Source: Leptolyngbya sp. FACHB-8
Lineage (GTDB): Bacteria; Cyanobacteriota; Cyanobacteriia; Elainellales; Elainellaceae
Direction of reading: 5' to 3'
Length of the DNA: 34,788 nt
Assembly: GCF_014695575.1 (NCBI RefSeq)
Contig: NZ_JACJOO010000014.1
Location: 1-34,788 of the forward strand
The notes under the pieces are model-generated. The model saw only the letters and a program-made list of their open reading frames with translations, searched no databases and was not told the origin of the DNA. A program made the position numbers and the translations under genes. Each line of letters starts with the position of its first letter. Position 1 is the first letter of the stretch. Shown here piece by piece: positions 6,998-15,520 of the stretch.

Positions 6998-8341
6998 CTA
7001 TTTGCTTAACTGGGATTCTTGCTTCCCTTCTATGTGTCGTTGGGCGATCGCCTCAAGAGCAGCGCGATTGAGTTTCCCCTGAGGGGTGCGGGGCAGGGTT
7101 AGTACAGGAATCCAATGTTTTGGGTGTTTGAAGCGGCTGAGGTGAGGGGCAAGAGAGGCAAGGATTTGGGTTGGGGTGACCGTGGAAGGGGCGGGAACAT
7201 AGATGGCTGTAATTGCTTCACCCCAATGGCGATCGCCGACCCCTATCACTGCTACATCCTCGACTAATCCCGTTGCACGAATAGCCGCTTCCACTTCAGC
7301 TGGAAATACATTCTCGCCACCCGTAATAATTTTGTCGCTGGCGCGTCCCCTCAAGTGTAAGCGCCCAACCTCATCTATACAACCAACATCATCCGTTTTG
7401 AAAGCCTCACCGTTTTTGAAAGATTTGGGGAAATATCCAAGAGCGAGGGACTTCGCTTGGATGTGAACAATCCCCGACTCAAGCGTTATCTGAGCGTGAG
7501 GAAGAATTTGATACCCACTTTTATGCAACAAGAAATCGTCGGGCTTTTGAGTAGCAACCTGGGAGGCCGTTTCCGTCATGCCATAGGTAGGAGCAAGGCG
7601 AAGCCCATGATGGTGAGCCTGTTCTAGGAGTGCCGGCCAGGGCGGGGCACCACCCAGGAGAATCGTGCCAAACTGCTGGAGCCAGGAAATCGTTTCAGGT
7701 CGCTGAATCAACCGTTGTAATTGGGTCGGCACCAGAGATAGGAAAAAACCTGCTGGGTCAAAGGTTGGCAGCACACCAGCTTCCAAAGATTTGAAGGGAT
7801 GAATAGCGAGGGTGCCCTGGGTAAGGAGCGATCGCAGTACCTGCATCAACCCGCTGACATGGTAAAGGGGCAACACGCAGCAGGAGTGAATAGGCGAGCA
7901 TTCGAAGAATTGTTGAAAGCCCCAAACAGAAGCGCCAAGGGTGCTCCAGGTGTGCGTGGCAAAGCGGATTTGTCCAGAAGTGCCGCCCGTAGGAATCAGG
8001 ATGTGGGGAGTCGGAAGTAGTAAGGGGGCAAGGGGGTGCGGCAGTGCAGGAACAGAGGTGTCAGTCAGCGTATGGGTGGGGCGGGTGAGGTCAAGCGCCT
8101 GCTCCCATTCCCGAGGGGACCAGTGAGGGTTACCCAGGATAGCGGTATGGTGGGCCGCAACGGTGGCAAGAAAGCTGGCGAGGAAAGCAGCAGAATCCGC
8201 TTCGGCCAGGAGGATGGAGCTGGAAGTAGGGAGCGCGGTCAGTTCCACCAGTCGTTTGTGAAACTGCGTTCTAAAGTGATTTGGGTCGAGGCCGATGAGC
8301 CAATCGCGGTCTAGGGCGTGTTGGAGGAGAGGCGATGCCAT
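6998..8341 (-). CDS. menE: 2-succinylbenzoate-CoA ligase MenE
   Basis: Activates o-succinylbenzoate with ATP and CoA in phylloquinone (vitamin K1, the photosystem I quinone) synthesis. This is a 447-residue ANL-superfamily enzyme. The P-loop PTGGTSG is at 118-124, YGMTETAS at 253-260, TDDVG at 316-320, RGRASDKIITGGENVFP at 331-347, and the catalytic C-terminal lysine in PQGKLNR at 423. The frame extends upstream to 8518, but the added residues read as proline/arginine-rich non-homologous sequence. The ATG at 8341 (MASPLLQHALDRDWLIG) gives the family length and starts within the end of menC, overlapping it by 31 bp, so the two are cotranscribed and probably translationally coupled. Confidence 0.93.
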   Translation of the reverse strand: MASPLLQHALDRDWLIGLDPNHFRTQFHKRLVELTALPTSSSILLAEADSAAFLASFLATVAAHHTAILGNPHWSPREWEQALDLTRPTHTLTDTSVPALPHPLAPLLLPTPHILIPTGGTSGQIRFATHTWSTLGASVWGFQQFFECSPIHSCCVLPLYHVSGLMQVLRSLLTQGTLAIHPFKSLEAGVLPTFDPAGFFLSLVPTQLQRLIQRPETISWLQQFGTILLGGAPPWPALLEQAHHHGLRLAPTYGMTETASQVATQKPDDFLLHKSGYQILPHAQITLESGIVHIQAKSLALGYFPKSFKNGEAFKTDDVGCIDEVGRLHLRGRASDKIITGGENVFPAEVEAAIRATGLVEDVAVIGVGDRHWGEAITAIYVPAPSTVTPTQILASLAPHLSRFKHPKHWIPVLTLPRTPQGKLNRAALEAIAQRHIEGKQESQLSK

Positions 8342-9282
8342 AGGGTTGCGGGGTCGGAGCTGTGGAACCCGTCGTTGGGGAACCAGCGCTGGGTACCCAG
8401 GCCGGGAACGCGCTGGGGGTAAGGGAGGTTCGGCAAAAGGCGATGGGTGAGATATTGGTGAGCGATCGCCGTTTCGAACACGGAGGATAGTACCACAGCA
8501 GGACGGTGCTTCTGGCAAAAAGTTTGTAAATCCTGCGGGAAGCCAGCGATCGCTGCCTTCACCACAAATACCCCACGCCAGCCCTGGTGATAATAACGCT
8601 TCAGGTCAGCCAGGGTCGCCACAGACTCATCCAAGGCAATGGGGGTGGGAAAGCGATCGCCCAATTTCTGCATCGCCTCTACCTGATGGGCCGAGAGCGG
8701 CTGCTCTAAAAATTCAATTTGGGGGTAGTCAGCACAAGCATCAAGCCACTGCTCAGCCTCTTCCAGAGACAAGCCTCCATTCGCATCCAAACGGAGGCTA
8801 GCCTCTTGGGGCAGCTCAGCCAGCAAGTTTCTCAAGGTTGCAATTTCCTCCACTACAGGAGCCACACCAATCTTCCACTTAAAGGTGCGGTAATCGCTTT
8901 CCCAATAGGGTTGCCAGGCCGTGAAGGCTGCTAGTCCAGTAGGTAACAATGCACAGGGAAGTGACGATGGAACCAGCTCAAGGGGATGACACAGCGTTTC
9001 CCAGGCGATCGCCAGGCCAAACTGACAGGCAGGATGGGTACTGGGAATAGCCGCAAGCGTGGGAGGGGAGAGGCGATCGCCCAGACCGCGACAAAGCGTT
9101 TCTGCGTCCTCTAATGTTTCGCTGCCAAACCAGGGCAACGGAGCAATTTCACCAAAACCAACTCGACCGTTTTCATCTTCTAGCCGTATCACAATGCCCT
9201 GCCGTTCCCGCCATACCCCATGATGGGTCTGCAATGGCTGACGAAAGGTGCGTCGGTAAATGCACCATGCGAAATGAACCAT
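8311..9282 (-). CDS. menC: o-succinylbenzoate synthase MenC
   Basis: Dehydrates SHCHC to o-succinylbenzoate, the step before MenE. It is an enolase-superfamily protein of 323 residues. The catalytic set is visible: K135 and K137 in FKWKIG, metal ligands D166 (LRLDANGG), E193 (EFLEQPL) and D218 (ALDES), and K242 in FVVKAAI. The start ATG has a GAGGTG Shine-Dalgarno-like sequence close upstream on the minus strand. A 24-bp-arm hairpin (9303-9353) sits immediately upstream, and its outer arm may pair with this GGTGAA sequence. The first gene of the menC-menE pair. Confidence 0.94.
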   Translation of the reverse strand: MVHFAWCIYRRTFRQPLQTHHGVWRERQGIVIRLEDENGRVGFGEIAPLPWFGSETLEDAETLCRGLGDRLSPPTLAAIPSTHPACQFGLAIAWETLCHPLELVPSSLPCALLPTGLAAFTAWQPYWESDYRTFKWKIGVAPVVEEIATLRNLLAELPQEASLRLDANGGLSLEEAEQWLDACADYPQIEFLEQPLSAHQVEAMQKLGDRFPTPIALDESVATLADLKRYYHQGWRGVFVVKAAIAGFPQDLQTFCQKHRPAVVLSSVFETAIAHQYLTHRLLPNLPYPQRVPGLGTQRWFPNDGFHSSDPATLWHRLSSNTP

Positions 9283-9302
9283 TTCACCTCATCAAAGCTT
9301 AC

Positions 9303-9353
9303 GCATTTTTGTTGTGTGGGGTGGGCGTCGCCCACCCCACACAACAAAAATGC
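9303..9353. repeat. perfect 24-bp-arm hairpin just upstream of menC
   Basis: Arms 9303-9326 and 9330-9353 are exact reverse complements around the loop GTC. Outer arms TTCACC (9283-9288) and GGTGAA (9363-9368) also pair. Read as menC leader RNA, the outer stem would include the GAGGTGAA ribosome-binding region. No target duplication is evident. Confidence 0.72.
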
Positions 9354-9485
9354 TCTACGTATGGTGAACTTGCGTCAGTCCTACTCATGATTGCAATACC
9401 CAGCGGTTGTAGCAACAGGAGAGTTTAGAATTATCCTCCACACTCTCCTTTTGCTGCAACCAAATTCAATTTCCTGGGGTTCAGA

Positions 9486-9548
9486 CCTGTGGATGGGGTG
9501 TGATGGAAGGGGCAGAAGTGCCCCTTCCTATCACACCCCATCCACAGG
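9486..9548. repeat. hairpin with about 29-bp arms, loop GAAG
   Basis: Left arm 9486-9514 and right arm 9519-9548 pair throughout, apart from one extra base in the right arm. The arms are G-rich and C-rich respectively (GATGGGGTGTGAT and its complement). Flanks show no duplication. Confidence 0.7.
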
Positions 9549-9978
9549 CTTTAGATATAACCAACAAGCTCAACCATAAATTTATGCAACAGACTAATAC
9601 TTTGTGATGAAGGCATTAGTCTATCTCTCGAAAGAGTAACCGTTAACGATGAGCTTGCCAGAAAATTTTAACCAGACTTAATAGGTCTTTATACCCACCA
9701 AGAAGCCTGATTTTGCGACGTTTTGGAGCATAAATGCTGATAGGAACTCCGTCTAAAGTTAAGTTTTGTTAAATCTCCATCTATCAAAAGGCAGATGACA
9801 GGAGCCGGGGATCATTGCCTGACAAGCTTAATACTTCTTGAGGTCGATCCACCGCTCCGTAGGTACCCCTAATCGGGTGATGTCGATCTTTGGGTAAGCT
9901 CCTAAGGTGAAGGTAAGAGCAGTGTTTAGCTCTTATCGAAAACGTTCCCTTCTAACACATTTGACTAAGGAGTCTCGT

Positions 9979-10068
9979 ATGTTCGTCGCACTTCTCCTGT
10001 TTGCCGGTTATGGTGCTGCTTGTGCCATTTTCATTAACCAGGTTGCTGCTCCCGCAGAAGAAAAGTAA
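9979..10068 (+). CDS. 29-residue single-pass membrane peptide
   Basis: ATG at 9979, preceded by AAGGAG nine bases upstream, encodes a 29-residue peptide: a hydrophobic, Ala/Gly-rich helix (residues 2-19, FVALLLFAGYGAACAIFI) followed by a short charged tail ending AEEK. The pattern fits the small single-span proteins of cyanobacterial thylakoid complexes, but it does not match PetG, PetL, PetN, PsaI, PsaJ, PsaM, PsbX or Psb30 as I know them, so I give no name. The strong ribosome binding site and ideal hydrophobicity argue that it is real. It is convergent with the ABC transporter gene, 62 bp away. Confidence 0.6.
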   Translation: MFVALLLFAGYGAACAIFINQVAAPAEEK

Positions 10069-10130
10069 ACTTCCTCTGCTAATCACGCTTCCAGGTATTT
10101 TCTGGCATCCAATCGCTGCATCAACGCCGT

Positions 10131-12149
10131 TCAGGAAAATACATTGGCATCCACTTGATAGTTCTCTAAAGGTGACATCTTCCAGGTACCATCGCCGTGT
10201 AGCTCCAACACATAATTGTGATATTTGAGTAAGCTTGGCCGATGGCCGACACTGATAAAGGTTGTATCCTTACTCTTCAACTGATCATAGAGCCGTTGTT
10301 CATTACCTAGATCTAGAGCGCTGGTCGCTTCATCCAGTACCGCATAACGAGGATTAGTTAAGAGTAAACGGGCAAACGCAAGCCGTTGTTGTTCTCCTAG
10401 AGAAAGGACGGTTGCCCAGTCCAGTTCCACATCAAAACCCCCGACTCGGTCGGGTAAATCCTTTAAGTTAACCTGTTGCAGTGCTGCATGGAAGTCATCG
10501 TTATTCACGGTGGCATCCACCAGATTCGGATACAGCAACTGATCACGTAGAGTTCCCAGTAGCATGTAGGGCCGTTGGGGTAGGAACATCATCTCCGTGA
10601 GACCAGGCCGTACAATGCGTCCATCTCCACTGTTCCAAAGCCCAGCGATCGCCCGCAACAGGGAACTCTTCCCCGCTCCGCTGGGGCCAACGATCACAAG
10701 ACCCTGGCCCGCCTGTAGCGTGGCGCTTAAGTTCTGCACTAGCATTCGCTGGCTACGGGGGGTTAGTAGAGTAACCCCTTCCAATGCAATTCGATCGTCC
10801 TCTACGGTTTGAATTTCCGCTGTGGTATCTGCGCGCTCCTCTTCTTGCTCGTTGAGTACTACAGCAAAGGTTTCTAGACGGTTAACCCCAGCCGCAAATT
10901 CGCTGAGCCGGTTGATTTGTGTCACCACTAGGGCAAAGGCTTCAAAAATTTGGGCAAAAGCAAAGTTCGCCTGACTAATATCCCCGAACTGAATCTCGCC
11001 TGCAAAGTATTTGGGAGCCAGAATAATAGACGGCAGAATGTAAGTGGCGTAACGATAGGGAGTACGGAAGAAGGCCAAATTTCGCTGCCAACCGATCAGG
11101 AAATTGTAGTTCCGTAGAACTTCAACAAAGCGCCGTCGTAGTTGTCCAACTTCTTGATCCTCACCCTGGTAAAAGGCGATGGATTCAGCATTATCCCGAA
11201 CATGCACCAGTCCATAACGGAAGTCGGCCTCTTTCCTGAGCTGATTGAAGTTCAGGGCAATTAGCCGACGTCCTAAAACGGCAATGACGCCTGTACCAAA
11301 AATGGCGTAGCCTACCAGGAAAATCGCCAGAAAACCAGATTTTGATAGCAGGATTCCGGTAAACGACAAGACGTCGATGAACGCCCCCAGGAAGATCAGG
11401 AAAAACGACAGACTGTTTTCTGTAAAGGCGCGAATATCCTGAGAAATCCGCTGGTCTGGGTTATCGATTTCACTGTTGCTGTTGATGTCATAGTAGGCGC
11501 GATCGGCGAAGTAACGCCCCAAAAACTTACCCGTCATCCAATCCCGCCAGCGTAGCCCAAGCAAGCCCTCTGTGTACTGGTAGTAGACAACAAAGGGAGT
11601 GGCAATCGCAAAAACCCCGGCATAGACAATAAAAAATCGCCAGAAGGTAGGGGCATCTCGTTCTGACAGCGCTGTGGTGAAGTAGTTCCCCACATAGCTG
11701 ATCATCACGTTCATGCCACTAACGGAGAGGGACAATGCCAACAGCAACACGAGAAAGGCCCACTGCTTCCAGCGGGGTAACACGTTTCCCCGAGCGGCAA
11801 AAAATCCGAGTGCTGGAATTAGAAGCCCGGCCAACACCACAAAGATAAATGGTGGGCTAAAGATCCCGCGACTAATGCTAACCATCCCCCCGGCCGTTTG
11901 TCCCATAAACTCTGGGAAGAGCAGCTGCAACAACAAGGTAATCGCGGCCACAACAATGGCTAGAGTCGCGAATAGGAACAGAATCAAAAGTGCAATGAGG
12001 ACAAAGAACACCTTTCCGCCATTGCGCTCGGTGGGATACCAATAGGGTTGGGCGATCGCCACAAAGCGGTGCCACAATTGCGTGTCAAAGCGGTTTAAGC
12101 GATTTTCTGGGGAGGTGGGAGTGTTACCGTTACCGTTACCGTTGGTCAT
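10131..12149 (-). CDS. SbmA/BacA-YddA type ABC transporter (fused permease-ATPase)
   Basis: A 672-residue half-transporter of the ABC_membrane_2 family (COG4178). Members include bacterial YddA, the ATPase-fused BacA relatives that import peptides and corrinoids, and peroxisomal ABCD proteins. About six membrane segments lie between residues 46 and 292. The nucleotide-binding domain has Walker A GPSGAGKS at 488-495, the signature LSLGEQQR at 582-589, Walker B AVLDE at 603-607 and H-loop His636. It should dimerise in the cytoplasmic or thylakoid membrane. The frame reaches 12188, but I start at the ATG 12149 (MTNGNGNGN), as the upstream 13 residues look non-coding. A short NG repeat opens the protein. 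Substrate unknown. Confidence 0.88.
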   Translation of the reverse strand: MTNGNGNGNTPTSPENRLNRFDTQLWHRFVAIAQPYWYPTERNGGKVFFVLIALLILFLFATLAIVVAAITLLLQLLFPEFMGQTAGGMVSISRGIFSPPFIFVVLAGLLIPALGFFAARGNVLPRWKQWAFLVLLLALSLSVSGMNVMISYVGNYFTTALSERDAPTFWRFFIVYAGVFAIATPFVVYYQYTEGLLGLRWRDWMTGKFLGRYFADRAYYDINSNSEIDNPDQRISQDIRAFTENSLSFFLIFLGAFIDVLSFTGILLSKSGFLAIFLVGYAIFGTGVIAVLGRRLIALNFNQLRKEADFRYGLVHVRDNAESIAFYQGEDQEVGQLRRRFVEVLRNYNFLIGWQRNLAFFRTPYRYATYILPSIILAPKYFAGEIQFGDISQANFAFAQIFEAFALVVTQINRLSEFAAGVNRLETFAVVLNEQEEERADTTAEIQTVEDDRIALEGVTLLTPRSQRMLVQNLSATLQAGQGLVIVGPSGAGKSSLLRAIAGLWNSGDGRIVRPGLTEMMFLPQRPYMLLGTLRDQLLYPNLVDATVNNDDFHAALQQVNLKDLPDRVGGFDVELDWATVLSLGEQQRLAFARLLLTNPRYAVLDEATSALDLGNEQRLYDQLKSKDTTFISVGHRPSLLKYHNYVLELHGDGTWKMSPLENYQVDANVFS

Positions 12150-12439
12150 AGGAGCAACCAGAGGAGAGCACAAGCAGTCAAGCCACACTCATGATTTGCA
12201 CAAGAACCCTAAAACCCAGTCTTGCCAGCACAAAATGATGACAGCACCAGGTTTTAAGTTTTAGTACAAACTACGAGCATAGGAATAATACGGGTGGATG
12301 AGCCATTTGTAACTGCCATTGTATAGCGATCGCTATTTTTGTCAGGGCAGAAGCAGATGGGAGATGCTCAGTTCCCTCCGCTGTAAACTGTTGATGTGTT
12401 TGTCTGAAGGACACGAAACTGTAGCGGTTACAGCAGGTT

Positions 12440-13321
12440 TTAAGGCAAATAGGGCTGGACAGCTGAGAGGACTAACTCAGGGGTCTCTAAATGGGGGAGA
12501 ACACCGGATTGGGCGATCGTACAGAAACCTTGAATCGTCTTCGGATTCAACGCCGCCAGCCGTTGCCCCTGGGGTAGGGTTGAGAACCAGGCCCGTTCAC
12601 CCCATACCAGAACTGTTGGTACCGTTAGATCGGGCATATAGCGGGCCAGATCAAAGCACAGGTCTCCCCGTAGAGAAGCCAGGGCACTGTATTCGGCATT
12701 GAGTTGCTGTGCAGAGGCCAGATAAGCTGCGACCATTTCAGGGGTAATGCGATCGGTGCGGGCAAAGAGAAACCGCTCCATAAAGTTGCGGATTGCCAGT
12801 TCGTTCGCGGCTCCCAGGGAGTAAATGGCCTGGTTGAGTCCAGGGGTACGCGCCAACTGAGCCGCCATGTTTTGAGCATAGCTTTCACCAAAGTCGCTGA
12901 AGCCTGACGGGCATACCAGAATGAGCTGCCGAAATAACTCGGGTCGCCGGATGGCAAGTCGTATCGCCAACCCCCCAGTTAGGGACGTGGCAAAAACAAT
13001 GGGTGGCTCTGAGGCAACGGACTCCAGCAATTCCGTTAGTTGCAGGAAATAGTCTTCAGGTTGGTAGTCGCGCTGCAAATGGGTTGATTGACCCCAACCA
13101 ACCAAATCTGGTGCGCAGATGGGAAAGCGATTTGCCAGCGCCGGATAAAATTTCGACCACTCGTAGGCCGAAGATCCGCCTCCCAGGCTATGGAGAAACA
13201 CAAGTGTTGGGGCACTCTGGGGTGGATGCCAGAGTGCCCCCGTATTGCGATAGCAGGCCATGACGCCGAGGGTAGTGGCGATCGCCCCCTGCTCAAACCC
13301 GGGCGGTTGAAATTGCAGCAT
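12440..13321 (-). CDS. alpha/beta-fold hydrolase with unusual nucleophile elbow
   Basis: A 293-residue alpha/beta hydrolase. The oxyanion segment FLHSLGGGSSAYEW is at about 43-55 and DLVGWGQST at 72-80. The nucleophile elbow reads FATSLTGG (Ser113), so the usual first and last glycines of GxSxG are Ala and Thr. His is in GVLPHLETPE near the C-terminus. The usual acid site after VLVWGE reads RAWFS instead of containing Asp, so the acid may be supplied elsewhere or be missing. The ATG 13321 follows AAGG by eight bases and is preferred over an upstream in-frame start at 13366. It follows the McdB-like gene by about 105 bp on the same strand. Substrate unknown. Confidence 0.85.
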   Translation of the reverse strand: MLQFQPPGFEQGAIATTLGVMACYRNTGALWHPPQSAPTLVFLHSLGGGSSAYEWSKFYPALANRFPICAPDLVGWGQSTHLQRDYQPEDYFLQLTELLESVASEPPIVFATSLTGGLAIRLAIRRPELFRQLILVCPSGFSDFGESYAQNMAAQLARTPGLNQAIYSLGAANELAIRNFMERFLFARTDRITPEMVAAYLASAQQLNAEYSALASLRGDLCFDLARYMPDLTVPTVLVWGERAWFSTLPQGQRLAALNPKTIQGFCTIAQSGVLPHLETPELVLSAVQPYLP

Positions 13322-13426
13322 AGGGTTACCTTGCCAAATTTTAAGTGCCAAAAACTCGACACTCAAACGTTAAAATCAAAGATTTTTTGAGGGCTCAATG
13401 ACCCTCAAAAAATCCTTAACAGACTG

Positions 13427-14098
13427 CTAATCGACCCAGCCAATGTCATCATTGCTGAGCTGAGTGGAGGGAATTTCAATTGCAACCGGGTGCTGCAAGA
13501 CACGCCATAACTCGGTTGAAGCACTGACCTGAACTTGCCGTCGCAGCGTCCCTGGAGGCGGCTCGGCTGGTGCTGGGGGAGCAGCCGGTGGCTGCTGTGC
13601 TAAGGGCGCGGGCGGCGCAGCCGGGGGGGCAGGGGGAGCGGCTTTACGGGCGGTTTCTTCGGCCTGTCGTTGCTCCGTCAATCCCCGAATCATTTGTTTG
13701 GCATCCTCCAGCTCTTTGCGCAGCTGGTCGGAACTCCGCAGATCTGCCTGGAGCTTCTGGACAGTGGCGTCCCGTTCCGATAAATCCTTTTGCAGCGTTT
13801 CAATCTGGCGTTGCAGAATACCTTCCTGGGTCTGGGCTTCCTCCAGTTTCGACTGAAGATCCGCGAGGGTTTCCTGCAGCGCAGCAACCTCGCCGTGACC
13901 ATCTTGCTCTGCCGGAGGAGCTTCAGGGGTCGCCTCTGGCTTGGCGGCAGACTTGGATGCAGCGGGTCGGGCCATTCCCTTGGCCTTAGACCGGCTAGCT
14001 GCAGGCTTAGCCGGGGGTTTTTCCGTTGTATCCTCCTCATTGCCGGGTCGCTGCGCTTCCTCCCGCAGAAGATCCGACAGTCGTTTTCGCGTTGCCAT
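13427..14098 (-). CDS. McdB-like coiled-coil partner of the adjacent ParA ATPase
   Basis: A 223-residue low-complexity protein. The basic N-terminus MATRKRLSDLLREEAQ is followed by a charged Ala/Pro/Lys region (20-68), a heptad-rich, glutamine-rich coiled coil (about 70-150), a proline/alanine tract (153-183) and a short C-terminal segment ending IGWVD, with Trp221 third from the end. This layout of a disordered basic N-terminus, Q-rich coiled coil and Trp in the last few residues is that described for McdB, which distributes carboxysomes with the ATPase McdA. The ATG overlaps the stop of the ParA gene by one base (TAATG), so coupling is expected. The McdB call is an inference from architecture; another ParA-linked adaptor is possible. 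Confidence 0.6.
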   Translation of the reverse strand: MATRKRLSDLLREEAQRPGNEEDTTEKPPAKPAASRSKAKGMARPAASKSAAKPEATPEAPPAEQDGHGEVAALQETLADLQSKLEEAQTQEGILQRQIETLQKDLSERDATVQKLQADLRSSDQLRKELEDAKQMIRGLTEQRQAEETARKAAPPAPPAAPPAPLAQQPPAAPPAPAEPPPGTLRRQVQVSASTELWRVLQHPVAIEIPSTQLSNDDIGWVD

Positions 14099-14748
14099 TA
14101 GTCCCTCCAATCTCGCTGAATTTCTTCTGCTACCCGCCGGTAGTCGGCTTCGGCTTCCCGTGCATTTTTACCACGCCATTGCAACACTGACATCCCATCC
14201 AGGGCAGCCCGTTCATGGGCTTTATAGGCACGTACAAAGGCATGGCAGGCCGGGATACCTAACTCCATTAGAGTCTTTTGTGCCTCCAGGGCTTCTCCCA
14301 GGCTACGGGGATCGACCCGTGTTAGCAAGACCCGATAACTAACTCCGGTGGGAATGACGGCTTCTCGCACGGTTTCGATCAATGCCGTCAAATCCATCGG
14401 GGCCGGGGGAGTGGGCAATACCAGATAGTCGGCGGCAGGAACCACCGTCCTTATCGCATCCGATGCTAAGGCCGGCGGAGTATCTACTACCACAACAGAA
14501 TAATCTGACAGTTGCCGCAATTCCTGAAGCAAAACTGGATCTGTTTCCTGGGCCAGGTCAAACCCCAGGTCTTTAGAGCGGCGCTCAAACCACCAGGTTG
14601 CCGATTTTTGCGGGTCAGAATCAACCAGCAAAACCCGGTGATTCTCAGCCAAACTAGCAGCCAGGTTGACCGATGTGGTGGTTTTGCCCACCCCGCCTTT
14701 GCCATTGAGTACGACCAGCACCCGAGGAGAGCGCCTTGTGGCTGCCAT
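14098..14748 (-). CDS. ParA/MinD-family ATPase, McdA-like candidate
   Basis: A 216-residue Walker-type ATPase. The deviant Walker A GKGGVGKTT is at 16-24, with the signature lysine K17; switch I DSDPQKSATWWFERR is near 45-60; Walker B is VVVVDTPPA. Such proteins position plasmids, chromosomes or large complexes by ATP-dependent binding to the nucleoid. The next gene encodes a coiled-coil protein with McdB features, so this may be a type 2 McdA, the class that keeps the signature lysine. No parS-like site or other partition gene is visible. An in-frame TTG at 14778 after AGGA is an alternative start; I prefer the ATG just before the conserved core. Confidence 0.85.
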   Translation of the reverse strand: MAATRRSPRVLVVLNGKGGVGKTTTSVNLAASLAENHRVLLVDSDPQKSATWWFERRSKDLGFDLAQETDPVLLQELRQLSDYSVVVVDTPPALASDAIRTVVPAADYLVLPTPPAPMDLTALIETVREAVIPTGVSYRVLLTRVDPRSLGEALEAQKTLMELGIPACHAFVRAYKAHERAALDGMSVLQWRGKNAREAEADYRRVAEEIQRDWRD

Positions 14749-14921
14749 TGGTGTTTTCGTCTTCTGTCGCTGCGCCAAGTGCGTCCTACCCTATCGCTTG
14801 CTATGGGCGAATGATAGCGCTAGTTGTGGGGGATGCGATCGCCTTCATCATTTAACTTGAGAATTCCATACTCTTGATAGGGGAATCGATTCCCCATCAA
14901 CAGCAATAAAAAACAAGAAAA

Positions 14922-15284
14922 TTACTCTACCCCATTGCCAAACGGCTCCAACATGCAGCCATGAATGCGCCAGTCGCCGTCTGGCTGCCGCTGCATGATG
15001 TAAATAGCACGCACAATTTGACCATGCGGCGACATCAGCACCACTGTTTGGGCGGGTAGACCTTCCATATCCACAATGCCCTCAAATAGCACCGAGCGAG
15101 GGCGGTAAACGGCCACGTAGGCCGTCTTGACCATTTTCATGAAGGTCTCAGGATCACCAAACTGGGCCTGAATACTGGGGCTGGCAAAGGCAAAGGCGGC
15201 GGCGGCATCATCCCGCTGGAAGGCATCCAGTTGTTGGGTAATGAGTTGGCGGATGGTGTCGCGATCGCGCTCCGTCAGATACAT
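14922..15284 (-). CDS. DUF4864 domain protein
   Basis: A 120-residue protein with the NTF2-like DUF4864 pattern: TIRQLITQQLDAFQRDDAAAAFAFASP near the start, FMKMVKTAYVAVYRPRSVLF in the middle, and GDWRIHGCMLEP at the end. Function of the family is unknown; NTF2-like folds bind small molecules or act as adaptors. The frame extends upstream to 15374 with an arginine-rich segment that does not fit the family, so I start at the ATG 15284 (MYLTERDRDTI). No signal peptide. It lies 173 bp upstream of the ParA-like gene on the same strand. Confidence 0.85.
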   Translation of the reverse strand: MYLTERDRDTIRQLITQQLDAFQRDDAAAAFAFASPSIQAQFGDPETFMKMVKTAYVAVYRPRSVLFEGIVDMEGLPAQTVVLMSPHGQIVRAIYIMQRQPDGDWRIHGCMLEPFGNGVE

Positions 15285-15440
15285 GGCAACAGTAGGGGTA
15301 GCAAGACGATGGGCCAGGAGGTATCCCCTTCGTCGGCAGACAGTTGCCACTCTTAAACCCAGGGGGTTACCCACTTTTTATTCTACGATTCTGAGCAGTC
15401 TGCACCGGATTTTGCCAGGGCCTGCTTCAGGGTCTGCTTT

Positions 15441-15486
15441 AAAGGGTATTTTTTCGTACGCGTCGCACCCGAAAAATTGACCCTTT
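15441..15486. repeat. family H hairpin, copy 1
   Basis: AAAGGGTATTTTTTCG (15441-15456) faces CGAAAAATTGACCCTTT (15470-15486). GGGCCTGCTT precedes it at 15419-15427, recalling the GGGCCTGTTTTAAAG end of the copy at 21779. It lies just downstream of the GH116 gene. Confidence 0.5.
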
Positions 15487-15520
15487 CATTTCCGGGCGAT
15501 CGCCAACGCCTTTCCCACCG

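Larger units (their letters stand above)
9283..9978. other. gene-free region between menC and the 29-residue peptide gene
   Basis: Besides hairpins at 9303-9353, 9486-9548 and 9591-9622, the stretch 9650-9978 holds no reading frame I support. It is probably the promoter and long leader of the small peptide gene. The section 9835-9910 contains several short complementary segments (GGTCGATCCACC facing GGGTGATGTCGATC) that could fold, but I recognise no known RNA family. Confidence 0.45.

Noticed and set aside
8342-8518. N-terminal extension of MenE
   Set aside because: The 59 added residues are Pro/Arg-rich, lie within menC and do not resemble MenE; the ATG at 8341 gives the normal length.
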